64,000 nt of DNA from Sipunculus nudus (Eukaryota > Annelida > Sipuncula > Golfingiida > Sipunculidae), in contig CM049321.1 in NCBI GenBank assembly GCA_026874595.1, positions 5,451,479 through 5,515,478 of the forward strand, written 5' to 3'. Positions 51,500 through 63,800 of the stretch are shown here, piece by piece. The notes below the pieces were generated by a model that did no database searches, was not told the DNA's origin, and saw only the letters and a program-made list of their open reading frames with translations. The position numbers were made by a program, and so were the translations under genes. Each line of letters begins with the position of its first letter. The first letter of the stretch is position 1.

Positions 51500-53940
51500 A
51501 CCTTGATTCACTTAAACTTTTTGCCGTTAACTTGAACACGTGTGTCACGTACCTAGATGCTATCGCGAATGTGATATATACGGTTTCGAGGGCGTGAAGG
51601 GAAGGTTACCAGCTGTTACGTGTACAGTATGTTATGAAGAATACACATATCATAAACCTTAGCTGAGTTGTGTTCAATATTGCGTCTTACATGTACATGG
51701 TAAATAAGATGTCTCTAAGGTTCTAGGGGCAGCGGTCAGACAAGCCTTAACCCCCCCCCCCCCCCCCTCCCCCCCCCCCCCAATCTCCGCAAATGATCGA
51801 TAGTAGTGTGCATGTGTTTACTTTAAGATTAGGTCAAGGTCAAATTAAATATTAAATGCAAATCTCTTACCTGATCATATATCAGATTTGCAGAATAAGC
51901 CGTTTTCGGCATCCAGAGCAAATGCTGGCGGGATGAAAAAAAAAATCGAAAAAGAAGAAGATAAAAAAAAAAAGAAAAAAAAAAAATTTTTCGCCGATGG
52001 TTTTCATTCCGCGGACGCTAACAAATCGCCATGCACTCCAAAAAGTGACCAAAACATCAAATAAAGAAATATCTTAACCTGTACGAGGCCTATAGGGACT
52101 ATATTAGCTTGTTTCTTAATGTTGAGTAGAGTTATAGGAAACAGATGTTTGGAAAACGCCACATCTGAGTGATAAGTTGGAATCAACTATAGGGTGAAAG
52201 TTAGGTAAACCTAGTAGCACGGGGTGGTGTTACGTACATAACGCATATCATCCAGAACAGGGAATTTGGCCTGATGTGATGGGTTAGTGCAAAGTGTGAC
52301 GTCACTGGCAAAGCACATATTAATCCCGTTAAATAATGATAAAATAACTATTCTTATCCTGTATAAGCAAGTATCAGATAACAAAGACAACTTAGAAAAA
52401 AATAGTTTGTGGTTTACATCAAATTCTTTAAAAATTATTTGGCATGGCTTACACTGCACTTTTGCATCGATAACAACCCTTTGAATCCCCCTGGATTTCT
52501 GGGACTTCCCAGCTTGACATATCACTTAATGTATAGATGCAGAAGAAATCGATGGCTTTGGGGACTCCTTTTTCCATCAGGGACGATCAAAGTTTGTGAA
52601 AAAAGTACTTTTTACGAAAGAATTCAACAACTGCCATCTGACTTGCTGTCTGGAATCCCCCGCGTCTGTAACGAAAACGGAACAACATCCCGCCGCTCAT
52701 TTCATTTTGCGGGGAAATCCATGTCAAGTGTACCCGACATGTCTCACACATGTCTGAACATGAAATGAAGAAGGTGGTTTTTCGTTTGGGTCTTTTTGCA
52801 GGCTTGTTACATGTATCAAACATGACTCATCTCAAGACATTATTATATTTAATACATTAAACGTGTTTTTGAAACGTTTGGACAACGTAACTTTTTACAG
52901 TGTATTTAGTGACAGTTTTAGGAAATCCTCCTGAAAAGGGTGACTGTTTAAAAAGAGTTATTTTGCAGGCCTGCTATTGTGTGGCGCTGTATTCTCAGTC
53001 ACCGGGGTCTGGGTATCAATGTTTGGAACAGGTGCGCAATTTCCTTTTGTTATGTAGGGGGGGGGGGGGGGCTACGAATCTGGTTATTTATCAATCATTT
53101 TGGTGTTTTATCCGTTTTTACCTTATTTTATCTGAAAGATTACAGAAACATTTGAGGATCATTCGGTCATTCTTGTTCATTACGCATATTTTAACGGATT
53201 GCAGTTGGAGGCAATTTCTTATGACCAAATGTCATCCATGTAATCAGCAATATATGTGGGTTACAATATTGTATGTCCCCCTCCAAATTGCGCCCATGAT
53301 GTGCAAGTCCATATATAGCTTTTAGCCATGACAGTTTTTTTCATTGTAGATCCCAGTGACTACATATTAAAAAAAGAAATTAAAACCATTAAAACTCCAT
53401 ATTCTGTGGGTGTGTATACACACCCGTTGGTTGGTATCGCCTTGAGTAACCCCTAAAGGTGCACTCGTTTGGGTGTGAAACATGACCGTGAAACAAGGGT
53501 TCATAATTTGTGTGACGGTGAAGCTTATAATCCAGACAGATTTTACATTCTGCTGAGTATCAGCCTTAAACTATAACAATATTTTTGTAAATGGCTAAAA
53601 CAGGATTCAGTCATTCTAAACAATTTAATTTAATATTCATTTGTGTGGAATTCATGGCATCACTGAATTTTTGTAGGTTTTTTGGCTAAAAAAGACTGGC
53701 TGTGCCACCTTTTTATTTCGGATAATCTTGTTTTGTTTATTTCACACAATTTGTTGCAGCTGTTATATATAAAATATAAAAACTAATTGTAATTCACGTA
53801 ATGCGAAGTTTTTTATTCGCTTTTTATATGCATGTTGTATATAATTGCTGTTAAATCTAAAATACTCCCGCCTATCTGTAAGCATTCCTTGAAACAGATA
53901 TTCAGTCATATTTGATAGTAAACATTTCATTTCATAAAGA
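51500..53940. other. Intergenic stretch between relic D and gene E
   Basis: It holds a C tract (51751-51781), an A-rich block (51930-51985), the exon-1 fossil near 53.0 kb and a G run. Open frames at 52211-52823 are unrecognised. Confidence 0.5.
52984..53030 (-). pseudogene. Fossil fragment of beta-lactamase-like exon 1
   Basis: Read on the minus strand this short stretch gives NIDTQTPVTENTA, matching the segment just before the SxxK box in genes A, C and E. Similarity ends on both sides and no SxxK, splice site or further exon is nearby. It lies between gene D exon 1 and gene E exon 5, so it marks at least one further lost copy of the cluster. Confidence 0.65.
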
Positions 53941-53944
53941 TTCC

Positions 53945-55568
53945 TCAACATGTGTTTCTGTTTGGCGATGGTGGGTTTGATACGTCCAGATCTCTCTGAA
54001 AGACTGGGGGATCAAAGAATTCGATTAAAGGAACCACAAACCGATCTATCTGTCCTGATGGTCCGCCGGAACTGCTAAATATAACATATCCCATGTCCAG
54101 GTAAAACATTGGTCCTACATTGAGCGAACGGAAAGTGTCGCCATCTTCCGGATACAACTCCAAATGCCCGATTTTCCCAAACTGCATGAACAGGTGGTCC
54201 TGAGGAGTTCCCATGGAGACGTTCACGTTGCCATAACCGTAGTGGCCATAGATACCGATATATTCCTGGAGGTGTCTGTTCACGTGACCTGTCTGGCTCG
54301 GTTTTTGTTCCAAATTTACAAGATGATAAGGGAAGTCAAGGTTAGCCACTGGATCATGTAAATTATCAAATTGTGGGCGGAGGGCGCATGCGTAAGACAC
54401 GTTGAGCCAACTTTCTTCTCCAAGCAGAGTGTCTGTTATAAATGCCGTCAGCCACTGGATACCAGGCCCGTTCATTTCCTGGTTTATTTTCACGGACACG
54501 CCAACGTTTGTGTCAGGTAGAAGGGATTGTAGGGCATGGTAACCAGGCATGCTTCCGCCATGCCGGACATCCCTGTATCCTAAAACAGTATAAATAATTG
54601 TTCATACATTTGAGGTATACGTTAACATTTGAAATATGCTTCATGTGTATCCGATCATTTATGATGAATACAGAATTTCCTCATCAAGACTGACCAGGCA
54701 TCCGGACTGCTTTATACGTTGCTGTAATTGTTCTAAGTGAGATACGGCAGTCTAAGCCTGTTGTTTATTAAAGCAGATTTATGATCTTTTGCATGCGCGA
54801 TAGCTCCAAATCAATAAATCAAACATGAAAAAAGAAACAGAGAGAAAAATTAAACTGGAAGCTTGAACAAAATTGATGTGTGAAGTTCGCGAAATGGCTA
54901 CCGGGTGGCGTGTTTGCTATTTTAATGATTTGCGGCACTTCTCGTGCACAGTAAAAGTTATTTTCAACTGTCCGCAGGAGTAAGCAAACGGTTTTGGAAC
55001 GATATTGTGAGAGACACTTTAATATATTGTTACAGGTGCTCTTTTTATTATGTGACACGGGCGTACCTCGTGTTGTGACACACTCGCCGGGCCGTTTGTT
55101 ACATTCTATGTTTAATCCGTACTGGTTGAACTCTCGTTGTCATGTCAGCCTTGGGTTTTCACGCCTGGCCGAGGTCACATGATGAGCCTGGTATGTAGAG
55201 ATACACAGCGCTGTTTTTCTAGAGAATTCCTGAAACGCGTGTTTACTGGGATGTGCCAGATCTTATAGACTGTTCCAGAAGTGGAAAATTCTCGGTTTGG
55301 GGTGTGAAGGTATATAAAGGAGGCTGTGTTTAGAGCCAGGCAGAGAAAGAGAGAGCAGAGCAGATTCAGCGGACCGTAACAATATTAAGGAGAAAACATT
55401 GTAATTCATGCATATATAACATGCCTGGATATGTGAATAAGTCCTCAAAACTATGGGGCGAATAAATATGAATGAAAAAAAAATTGCATCAAAATCCACG
55501 TTCCTGTATACGCGAACATGGGATAAGCAGGATTTTTCAAAACAAAACGATATAGTCTGAGTTCTTTG

Positions 55569-55629
<61 letters not shown>

Positions 55630-58600
55630 ATACATATTCTATATTTCTTTATTTGATTGTGATTTTTATTATTGATTGTCCTCTGCTCAACAAAACATAC
55701 CTTTGTAATAGCCTTCACTCCAACCTTTGGCGTACCCAGCGGATGCTATTGTAACGGGCAGCAGAGGCCGAAGGTTAGGGTTCACGGCATCAGTAAACAT
55801 AGGAAGGAAGTCGGCATTTTGTAAAAACTGGAGCTCCTCCAATGGAAGGATCTCTTCTCCCCCTTCATTCCGTCCTGTCAGGATAAAGTTCAGCCATTTT
55901 CCCATATCAACAGCAGTCGATCCTATAGAGGCGGCCGGTCCTACGTGGCCCGTTATCCTGTAAAATGTCAAAATGATGACGCACAGAGAGGTTATGTAGT
56001 CGGCCCCGTTTGTCTGTTTTTAGGTTAATTTTCCTTGTATACAGATTTTCATGAATAGGACACACGCATTTTGTTACACTGACCGCCCCGGTACCACGCT
56101 TAGGTTCCGGTTTAAAATATTACGATTCGCCGGCATTTATACAACTTTTCAACCGATAGCAAATCCCAACATAAAAACAGTGGCCCAGATTAAACCGAGT
56201 CTTGTATCATTGAATATTCAATTTCTGGTTGTTTTGCTACAATGTGATGCCCCATGTATGCTCTCTAAATGCTCACAGAGAATTTCCGATAGCCATAAGT
56301 ATTATTTCAGCATATGTATGAAATATGTAAATTTAAAGATTTACTTTATTTTCTTATATCTAGGGCTGATACGATACGTTTTTTCTCTTTATTATTTTTT
56401 GTGGAAGTAAAAGTTTGTACATCTCCAGAGTTCCATTTCGGTTTGAGACTACGTGACCGGGCTGTAGCAATCGCTTCCTATCATTTTATTTTATATTAGG
56501 GTGTTACCCAAGCCCGGTGTCTACCGCACCTGCAGGTCTTGGGTGGTAACCATCCCCATTACGGGGTCACAACACCGAGTTACCTCCCAAAGACGCACTG
56601 GTTTGTGAGTGATATACGGCTGTGGGGTACAGCCTTGCAAACATGCCTTCAGAGCCCTGGCTCTGGGTTGGGGCCGCCGTGTTAATCTTACTGCTCCTCT
56701 AGAGGCTCTACTGAGATTTGAACTAACGACCTCCCGGCTTCGATTCCTTTGCTCTAAGCCTGAGTCACGATGTGATACCTATCGTGATATTTCACTCATG
56801 ATAAGGTACATAATACGACATATAAAAGCGGTACTACTGATCTGATTCAAAGTCACTTCTTATCTTTGTTTAATGGAGTTAAATAGCGTTTCAAGTTCGC
56901 TATGTCAAGCTTCAGGAACAATGATCAATGAAATAACACCTTTATTTGACTCAATCTCTCTTGAATTACTCTTAATCATTTACCAGGTCTAAAAAGGTAA
57001 TGTGGTCATCTAGCTACCCTGACTTGCACTTATTTAGTGTCAACAGTTCCAAGCTTATCAACATAAAGAGTACTCAAGCCCAAACGACGGCCACTGCAGG
57101 TCAGAGACTTAAATGTCAATAAAGTCTTAGTTCCATTTGTTAGCCAATTCAAATATTGAAGAATGTGTTGGTTCGCCCAGGGTATACCTGCGAGTCTATT
57201 TACACCTCACATAGGGTTCACAGGTCAGTGAGAATGTGATTTTCCTTAATGATGAACTAAGTCGTCAATAACCCGTTTCTGAGAAATGGTACTTATAACA
57301 ATTGTTTAACAATATAACAGTTTAACAATGTAAAGAAGTTGAAGCTAGGAGACCAGGGTCATAAAAAACAGATGTGTTTTAAATGTTTAGGTTGAACCAT
57401 TACCGGTTTTTTTCGAGTTTTTACATGAGTATTTATATGAGTATTAAGGATGGATTAATAATATGGAAGGATGGAATGAAAATATGACATCATATATAAT
57501 TATTACAGAAATATATGATAATGTTAGCAAAGTCATTAGGGCCTTAAGATTTCGCATTGCAATATATATTTGGATATGTGGTAGTATATTCAAATACGTA
57601 TTGCGATATTTTATTGTATTATATTTATGGTAAATAATTGGGTTTCCTATATGATATTATAATAATTTATACTATTATAAATCATTCTTGCAATTTTCCT
57701 TGGACGGACCTTTGATCTCTGATATATCAGGCCAACCTGAAGAAACATTGTCCACTTAAAGTCTAAAGAAACGGTAGCGGTTTTCATTTTAGGCCTGTCG
57801 TTAATCCGAACCCCTTCAAATGTCTAATTTGTTACAGAAGCATCATTTTACAAAAAAGTCAGTTTTAGGCACGTTTTACAAAATATCGAAATATTTCGAT
57901 ATTTGTAAACTGTATTGCGAAACGCGATATGCGAATCACAGTATCGCGATTTACCGAAATATCGATAATATCGAGCAGCCCTAAAAGTTATACCAGAGTC
58001 AACTGTTTACTGTTTAGCCTTGCTATAAGTGATCGAATGAATTGAATTATTTACTCATTGCCTTATGTGGACTTTATCACTCTTTGACCTTACGAAACCT
58101 TTACATATTAAAATTGCACAATACCAGAATTACAGCTGCACAAATTTGGGTCAACTGTACGTTACAATATACCCTGTAGAATACATTTTACTTTCTTCAA
58201 GAATAAAAAAAAAGTTCCGGTGTCTGTGACTTAGGGGTAGAACATTAGAGGATCCAATGCTTGGAGGTCGTGAGTTCAAATCTCAGCCGAGGCGGATAGA
58301 TCTTCACGGTCGACCCCCACCCAGGGTAAGCGCTCTGCTGGCTTAATGGGAAGGCTGTGCTCAACAAACGAGTTCGTCTTGTAAGGGGGGGGGGGGGGTT
58401 CCATGGTTTTGACCCAGCATATGAGATGATTACACGCCCAGGACTCGCAGGTACACAACCGGCCAGAGTGACACCAGGATACAAAAATATTATGATAGGA
58501 AGTGTGTGCTACCGGCCTGTAACGTAGTCCAAAACTAAACTTGACTGCGGATGTACATACTTAGATTAAAGTTAGATAAGAGATCATAACAAATGATGGC

Positions 58601-61600
58601 GGTAACCTCCACCAATAAAAAAAAATAAGAATGAAAGGTGTTTACCTGAGTGTGTCCAACGGCATTTGAAAGGTGACGTTTCCGGCACGAAAATAAGGGG
58701 TCGCGAACCTGTCCTGGTCTCCGCCGTCCTGGTCGAAAAACGTGGATGACGTCATACCAAGTGGTCCAAAGAGTTCTCGTCGTGTCAAGTCCTCCCAGGA
58801 GAGGTTCTCGAGTACTTCAGCGACCCTACCGGCCAATGTGTACATGAGGTTGTTGTAGAACGGCCTGCTTCGTATATCAGCAACACCGGGCAGAAATCGG
58901 AGCCGACTAAAACACAGCGACCATATTATAAGATCCTCTCTCAGCGGTTATACACTGTAGTCGCCCTAGACATCCTTTCATGTAACCGCTGCTTTTTATG
59001 GCAAGGTTCTGTGGGCTTTAACAACAGGATGTGCACTTATCACATAATTGTTATCAGCCCCGTGAAAGCATGGTATTGCATTGTGCATCCAGCCCAAATT
59101 TTTAACATGCGATACACGCTGTGCGACTCGAGTCCAAGTCTGCGCTGTGTCCAACATCACTGACAGTCCAATTCCACCGTCTTTGAGTTCGAGTCACTTA
59201 GGAGCCGAGTACAAGCCCAATTGCAATAAAAAAATCCTTATTCAAAGAAATTTTGCATGGAAATTTGAGATTATCATGTGTAATTTATGATATTTTAAAC
59301 ATTCTATTTACTGTTTACTTCATTTGCAGTTTAATTTCATTGTTATTGAACTAATTTCAATGATTGACACCAGGAAAGGCCGAATTAACGCTAGGTCAGT
59401 CAGTATAACCTTATACTTGCAGGCCGTATATTCTGTTGATAGTCCGTGCATGTATGAAAGCCATTGTAATATGTGACAGAGTTTTTTTCCTGCAGGAATT
59501 GAGATTGACTTCGCCTAATTTTTCGAGTCCTTTTTTCTCAGAGTCCGATAAAAGGTCCGGGTTTTCGAGTCAGGATCTTCAAGTCCAAATCCGAGTTGTT
59601 AGACATGTCGACTCAATTTCAAAGGATCTTGTCAAATTCTCTGACTCACATCGGCACCACATTAAATTAAAATACGGTTTTTTTGCACGTATACCTTGTC
59701 ATCCCTATTATTCCAAGCCTGAGTTAATAAGGTGATGTTCGATACCTAAAGTTAATCACCACCGGGGCGACTCGATCTGCCCAAGGGACACACTTCGACA
59801 TACACTGTTAATGCGCATCTTTTTAAATATTAAACTTGAAGTCAGGTGGTTTTTAAAACGTGATGGCGAAATACAAGTTGAAATAAATGAAAAAGTGCCA
59901 TAGTTTTTTTGGGGGAAACCTTCCTGCAAAAATAATGTAAACAAACTGAATAGGCCAGAGGGATAGCCGAGAGGTAATGTATTTACTCTGAAAACGTATT
60001 TGTGCGGCTACAGGATCATAGGATACATACCGATATAAATCTTCTCTGTTATCCAGAACGTCAAATATCCACAGGAAGTCATGACGTGGGACGGCCATCT
60101 TGTGTGAGAGTAGGTCTCGTAGATTGGTGACGTTTGTCCTGTAGCCGTCACTTAGGTGGAAGTCTGGTCCCAAGATGGCGCTCACCGGTGTGTTCCAATC
60201 AACACTGTTTGAGAAAACGTGCACAAATGTGATGAAAATTTCAAATATTAACTTATAATGATTTATACAAAAAGTTCATTCTTGTTGCTTAATCATAATA
60301 TTACAATACCGTAATTCCATAGCGTACATAAAAGCAAGAAATGTCTACGGTTACCACAGGGATGGGACTTGTGTTTTGGCTTGTTCTATCCCACGTACTT
60401 TCATATGTAGCCTAATGTTATTAAATCGGGTCTGTAGAAGGCCCTATCAGCCTAGAATTAATGTCTTATGAGTCGTGTAATTACGGCTTCTATGATAGGT
60501 GACGATGGTGTAGAGATCTAGAACTGGTCCAGGGTGAGCTATAAATATGTAAGGCTCTTAGTTGCAGTATAAATAACTTTATTAAAACTACAACAAAAGG
60601 AGCTGTAATCCCCACGCTGAGCGCTGCTTGGCCCAAAGTTTCTAACTGACTCTCAACACATGGCATATGTCTCCCAGCAAGATTCCTACAAAGTGAGTTT
60701 AACTATCAGGACTTTACTTCAAGTCTCACAAAAGCTACAATTAATGAAAGGTGGGTACGGAAGGTAAATGAAGGTGCAGTTGTACTGAAAAGAGTTGACA
60801 TATAATCAGGGATAAGCAATTACAGTCATGTAAGTGCCCGGCAACTCATCTTAGGAATCCCTAAATTCTGACATCTGAACAAACAAAGTCCCAATAAATA
60901 TTGGCAGCTATGCCTTTCATGTTATGTAATCAGGATGAAATAGACAGAGAGTGATAATTTCACATATTAAATTTTAAAATGGGTGGACCTTAGTAACTAA
61001 CAATAACAACGTAATGAACATACGATGGCGAGTAAGGTGCCGAGTTTGGCCCGAAAACTCCAGAAACTCGGCTAACTCGTACTCTAATTGTATTTCAGCA
61101 TGTTTAAAGTACCCAGGATATCCAAGCAACTGGAGGTGGATCGTGAAAAGCTCAACTAGCTATACGTAGTAGGTTATTTCAACTAGAAAAAAAATAATAA
61201 TGGTTTATTGCAGAGTCATGAAATGTCAATATCCAGACACAATTAAAGAAACAAAAGAAAATTAAAAGAAATGAAAATCAGAAGTAAAAGATCCATATAA
61301 TTATACATGCACTCAATTGTTATAATATAATAATTAATATCATCTGTTGATGAACATAAAACAAATCTGTCTTTAATATAAATCAGATTCCCATAAATTT
61401 CTAACAAACAGACTCAGACTCAAAGATGTCTTAAAGGTATTATTGTACGCAACTTTCACCTTTTATATGCTAGTTAATAATGGGCTCGTCCAATGCTTTT
61501 GTAGCCGACATATGCTGAGTAGAGCCTTGATCAGAAGCATCGCTGTTATCTTACTGGGACAGCATGAATAGTAAGAACACGGAAACTTCTCAATTATAAT

Positions 61601-63218
61601 CTAGCTGACAAAGACGATTGTCCCTTCAACGTAATAACGGCCTCTATATGATAGATGACGATGGTGTAGAGATCTAGACCTAGTCCAGGGTGAGCTATAA
61701 ACATGTAAGGCTCTTAGTTGCAGTATAAAGAACATTGTTAAAACAACAATAAAGGAGCTGTAATCCCCACGCTGAGCGCTGCTTGGCCCCAAGTTTCTAA
61801 CTGACACTCAACATATGGCATATGTCTCCCAGCAAGATTCCTACAAAGTGAGTTTACCTATCAGGGCTTTACTTTAAGTCTCACAAAAGCTACAATTAAT
61901 GTAAGGTGGGTACGGAAGGTAAATGAAGGTGCAATTATACTGAAAAGAGTTGCCATCTTATCCGGGATAAGCAATTACAGTCATGTAAGTGCCCGGCAAC
62001 TCATCTTAGGGATCTCTAAATTATGACACCTGAACACACAAAGTCTCAATAAATATTGGCAGCTATGCCTTACATATTATGTTATCAGGATGAAATAAAC
62101 AGAGAGTGATAATTGCACATATTAGATTTTAAAATGGCTCGTCCAATGTTTTTGTAGCCGAGATATGCTGAGTAAAGCCTTTATGAGAAGCATCGCTCTT
62201 ATCTTTCTGAGACAGCATGAAAAGAGAGAGCACCGAAACTCCTCAATTATAATCTAGCTGAAGGAGGCGGTTGTTCCTTCAACGGCAAGACGAAGTGTTT
62301 CCACGTTAGCAAGAGACACCTGGAAGCCATAAACTTAGGAAATTCGGTCATCCACTTAGTCCTACTGAACTCCTACAAGCTTGTACTCGATTCGTACAGT
62401 CGTTCGTACATAGTGGTATACTCGTACGATACTCATACATGCAAACACGTACAGAAAGAGTAGATGCAACTTTTGTCATTAATTTCAATCTATTCTGGCG
62501 AAAACGGGGTGCTAAGGTTGACTTACCAGCCAATTGTAACATCGTGTTTATTAAGAGAAGCCCTATTCAAGATAGGTGGCCGTGATACAGAGGTGTCCGC
62601 CTATGGTCAGATTGTATAATAGTCTTTAGAGAAGGACAACTGCATGAGTCACTTGCAACATGTAATAATCGGGTTTACTGTGTACGCAAAATGGAAACTG
62701 GGAGATATAAATCTGCCAGGATTCGATAAGGGCGCGGCGATGCGAGCTGACAGTATCCAAGGACAATCAACGGCCAGACGAGTTTGATGGAAAGGGGACG
62801 AGTGTCGGATGCGGAAATACGCTTATTTGGACCACGCCAAACACTCAAACTGTAGTACGACAAGAGGAGGCAGTATGAGAGCTGACAAAACTATAAAGTT
62901 AACGTGTACTCACTTTTCATGCTGTCTCAGTAAGACACCCAGCAGAGTTCCTGTAAACTGCTTGGTGACAGATCCTATATTAAACGCAGTATTCTCCGTC
63001 ACCGGGGCCTGGGTGTCAATGTTTGCCAGTCCATAGCCTTTAGCGAGGACAGTTGTACCGTTGCGGACACCGGTGACTGCCAGCCCGATGAAGTCATAAC
63101 ATTCCATGACACCCTGCACAAAGTTGTCAATCTTTTGGATTTCCTCAAGGGTTAGCGGTGTAGAATAAACTGCAGCCAAGCCACAGGATAACAAAACCAA
63201 TATGACAATCCGTGCCAT
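53945..63218 (-). CDS. Gene E: secreted serine beta-lactamase-like protein (gigasin-6-like), 5 exons, complete
   Basis: Exons on the minus strand are 62914-63218, 60031-60204, 58646-58906, 55701-55957 and 53945-54579. All junctions are GT..AG and the phases add up to 543 codons plus stop. Residues 1-19 form a signal peptide. Exon 1 carries the SxxK nucleophile box (SVTK, S83/K86), exon 3 the YxN box (YNN, Y177) and exon 5 the HxG box (HGG, H339). The spacings of about 94 and 162 residues fit class C beta-lactamase/peptidase S12 folds. The last 200 residues contain a YIGIYG..GYGNVNV stretch like the lipocalin-like C-terminal domain of that family. NVS/NVT sequons suggest a secreted glycoprotein. 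It ends NRNTC with a terminal Cys. An AATAAA signal lies at 53812-53817 and a TATA candidate at 63353-63360. Related bivalve proteins occur in shell matrix; the substrate is unknown. It is the only copy here with every exon open. Confidence 0.88.
55028..55381 (+). mobile_element. Probable solo LTR, 354 bp
   Basis: The element starts TGTTACAGG and ends CCGTAACA, so it has TG..CA termini with a six-base inverted repeat, and is flanked by ATAT on both sides. A TATATAAAG box lies near 55310, about 70 bp from the 3' end. No internal retroelement coding region or second LTR is nearby, which fits a solo LTR left after recombination. It is in intron 4 of gene E, opposite to the gene. The class is not determined; a short target duplication fits Gypsy-like elements. 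Confidence 0.55.
56361..57983. mobile_element. Candidate non-autonomous DNA element with TAGGGCTG ends
   Basis: The stretch begins TAGGGCTGATACGATA and ends in CAGCCCTA preceded by runs of ATCGATATT/CGATATTTCG words, like hAT-type elements whose ends start TAGGGCTGnnCGATA. There is no convincing 8-bp duplication and no transposase. A SINE is nested near its left end. It sits in intron 3 of gene E. Confidence 0.4.
56500..56790 (-). mobile_element. tRNA-derived SINE in intron 3 of gene E
   Basis: On the minus strand GCTTAGAGCAAAGGAATCG is followed by GTTAGTTCAAATCTCAG, a B-box-like sequence, then a body of about 190 bp with ACTCACAAACCAGTGCG, ending near GGGTAACACC. Confidence 0.65.
58205..58490 (+). 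mobile_element. tRNA-derived SINE in intron 3 of gene E
   Basis: CTGTGACTTAGGGGTAGAAC (A-box-like) and GTGAGTTCAAATCTCAG (B-box-like) are spaced as in a tRNA. The body resembles that of 56500-56790 in reverse order of position, and is interrupted by a G15 run at 58386-58400. Confidence 0.65.
59110..59660 (+). repeat. GAGTC-rich blocks in intron 2 of gene E
   Basis: CGACTCGAGTCCAAGTC, GAGTTCGAGTCACTTAGG, TTTTCGAGTCC and TCCGGGTTTTCGAGTCAGG are scattered in two clumps around 59.15 and 59.55 kb, more loosely than in the other genes. Confidence 0.45.
60475..61631 (+). repeat. Tandem duplication in intron 1 of gene E, unit 1
   Basis: It matches 61632-62288 head to tail, starting at TAATTACGGC and ending at CCTTCAACG. 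Unit 1 has about 495 bp extra (about 60981-61478), AT-rich and unrecognised. The two copies differ at many single bases. No exon-like open frame is seen. Confidence 0.85.
61632..62288 (+). repeat. Tandem duplication in intron 1 of gene E, unit 2
   Basis: Partner of 60475-61631, lacking its central extra block. Shared words include CCACGCTGAGCGCTGCTTGG and GTAAGTGCCCGGCAACTCAT. Confidence 0.85.
62690..62850 (+). repeat. Dispersed repeat family R1, copy in intron 1 of gene E
   Basis: CTGCCAGGATTCGATAAGGG, GACAGTATCCAAGGACAATC and GATGGAAAGGGGACGAGTGT match other R1 copies. It is 64 bp from exon 1 of gene E. Confidence 0.65.
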
Positions 63219-63352
63219 TTCGGAAGTTCGTTTTGACCGTCGCTGTTAGAATGAATGTGTGTTACTTCAAGGGAAATTTGTCTTATCTTAAGTAGATCCA
63301 GAGTCGTGAGAAAATGCGCAGATGCACATTTGGAGGTTAAAAGTGTATATTA

Positions 63353-63360
63353 CTTTTATA
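63353..63360 (-). promoter_or_regulatory. Candidate TATA box of gene E
   Basis: TATAAAAG on the minus strand lies about 135 bp upstream of the ATG. No other core-promoter element was recognised. The remaining upstream sequence to the window end (63361-64000) shows only the G15/C15 hairpin. Confidence 0.4.
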
Positions 63361-63755
63361 TGTCTCATTCCATAGTCTTGTGTAGCACATAATATGCACG
63401 GGTTAAAATAAAAGAGTGTTCAAGGACAGCCACTTGGTCAAGGTTAGCCCTTAATACACGAACCCCGATTATTGTACACAAACACAGTTTACTGTATCAA
63501 TATATTTTAACTGAAAAGACGAAAATATTTCGTCATTGCGATTTGAGGTGCTTTTTTCGATATGACAAACTCTGCTATTCTTACTTCTTACATTCCTGCA
63601 TACTCCTTTAAGTCAGAAGGGAAACCTATCGCTATAACATAAGGCAAAGTCGACAAAAATCGGCGAAGTCGACATTTTTTGTGTACTGATAGGGCCTACT
63701 TCCAGACATGACGCCAGTCATTCGGCAAACTACACTGCAATAGCAAAGGCTAATC

Positions 63756-63800
63756 GGGGGGGGGGGGGGGCACAGGGGATATGTGCCCCCCCCCCCCCCC
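63756..63800. other. G15 / C15 inverted repeat (hairpin)
   Basis: A run of exactly 15 G (63756-63770), the 15 bases CACAGGGGATATGTG, and a run of exactly 15 C (63786-63800). CACA and TGTG next to the runs lengthen the stem. It is about 540 bp upstream of gene E's start. Confidence 0.92.

Noticed and set aside
58221-58300. Functional tRNA gene
   Set aside because: A and B boxes are degenerate and the acceptor stem does not close; a SINE body follows.
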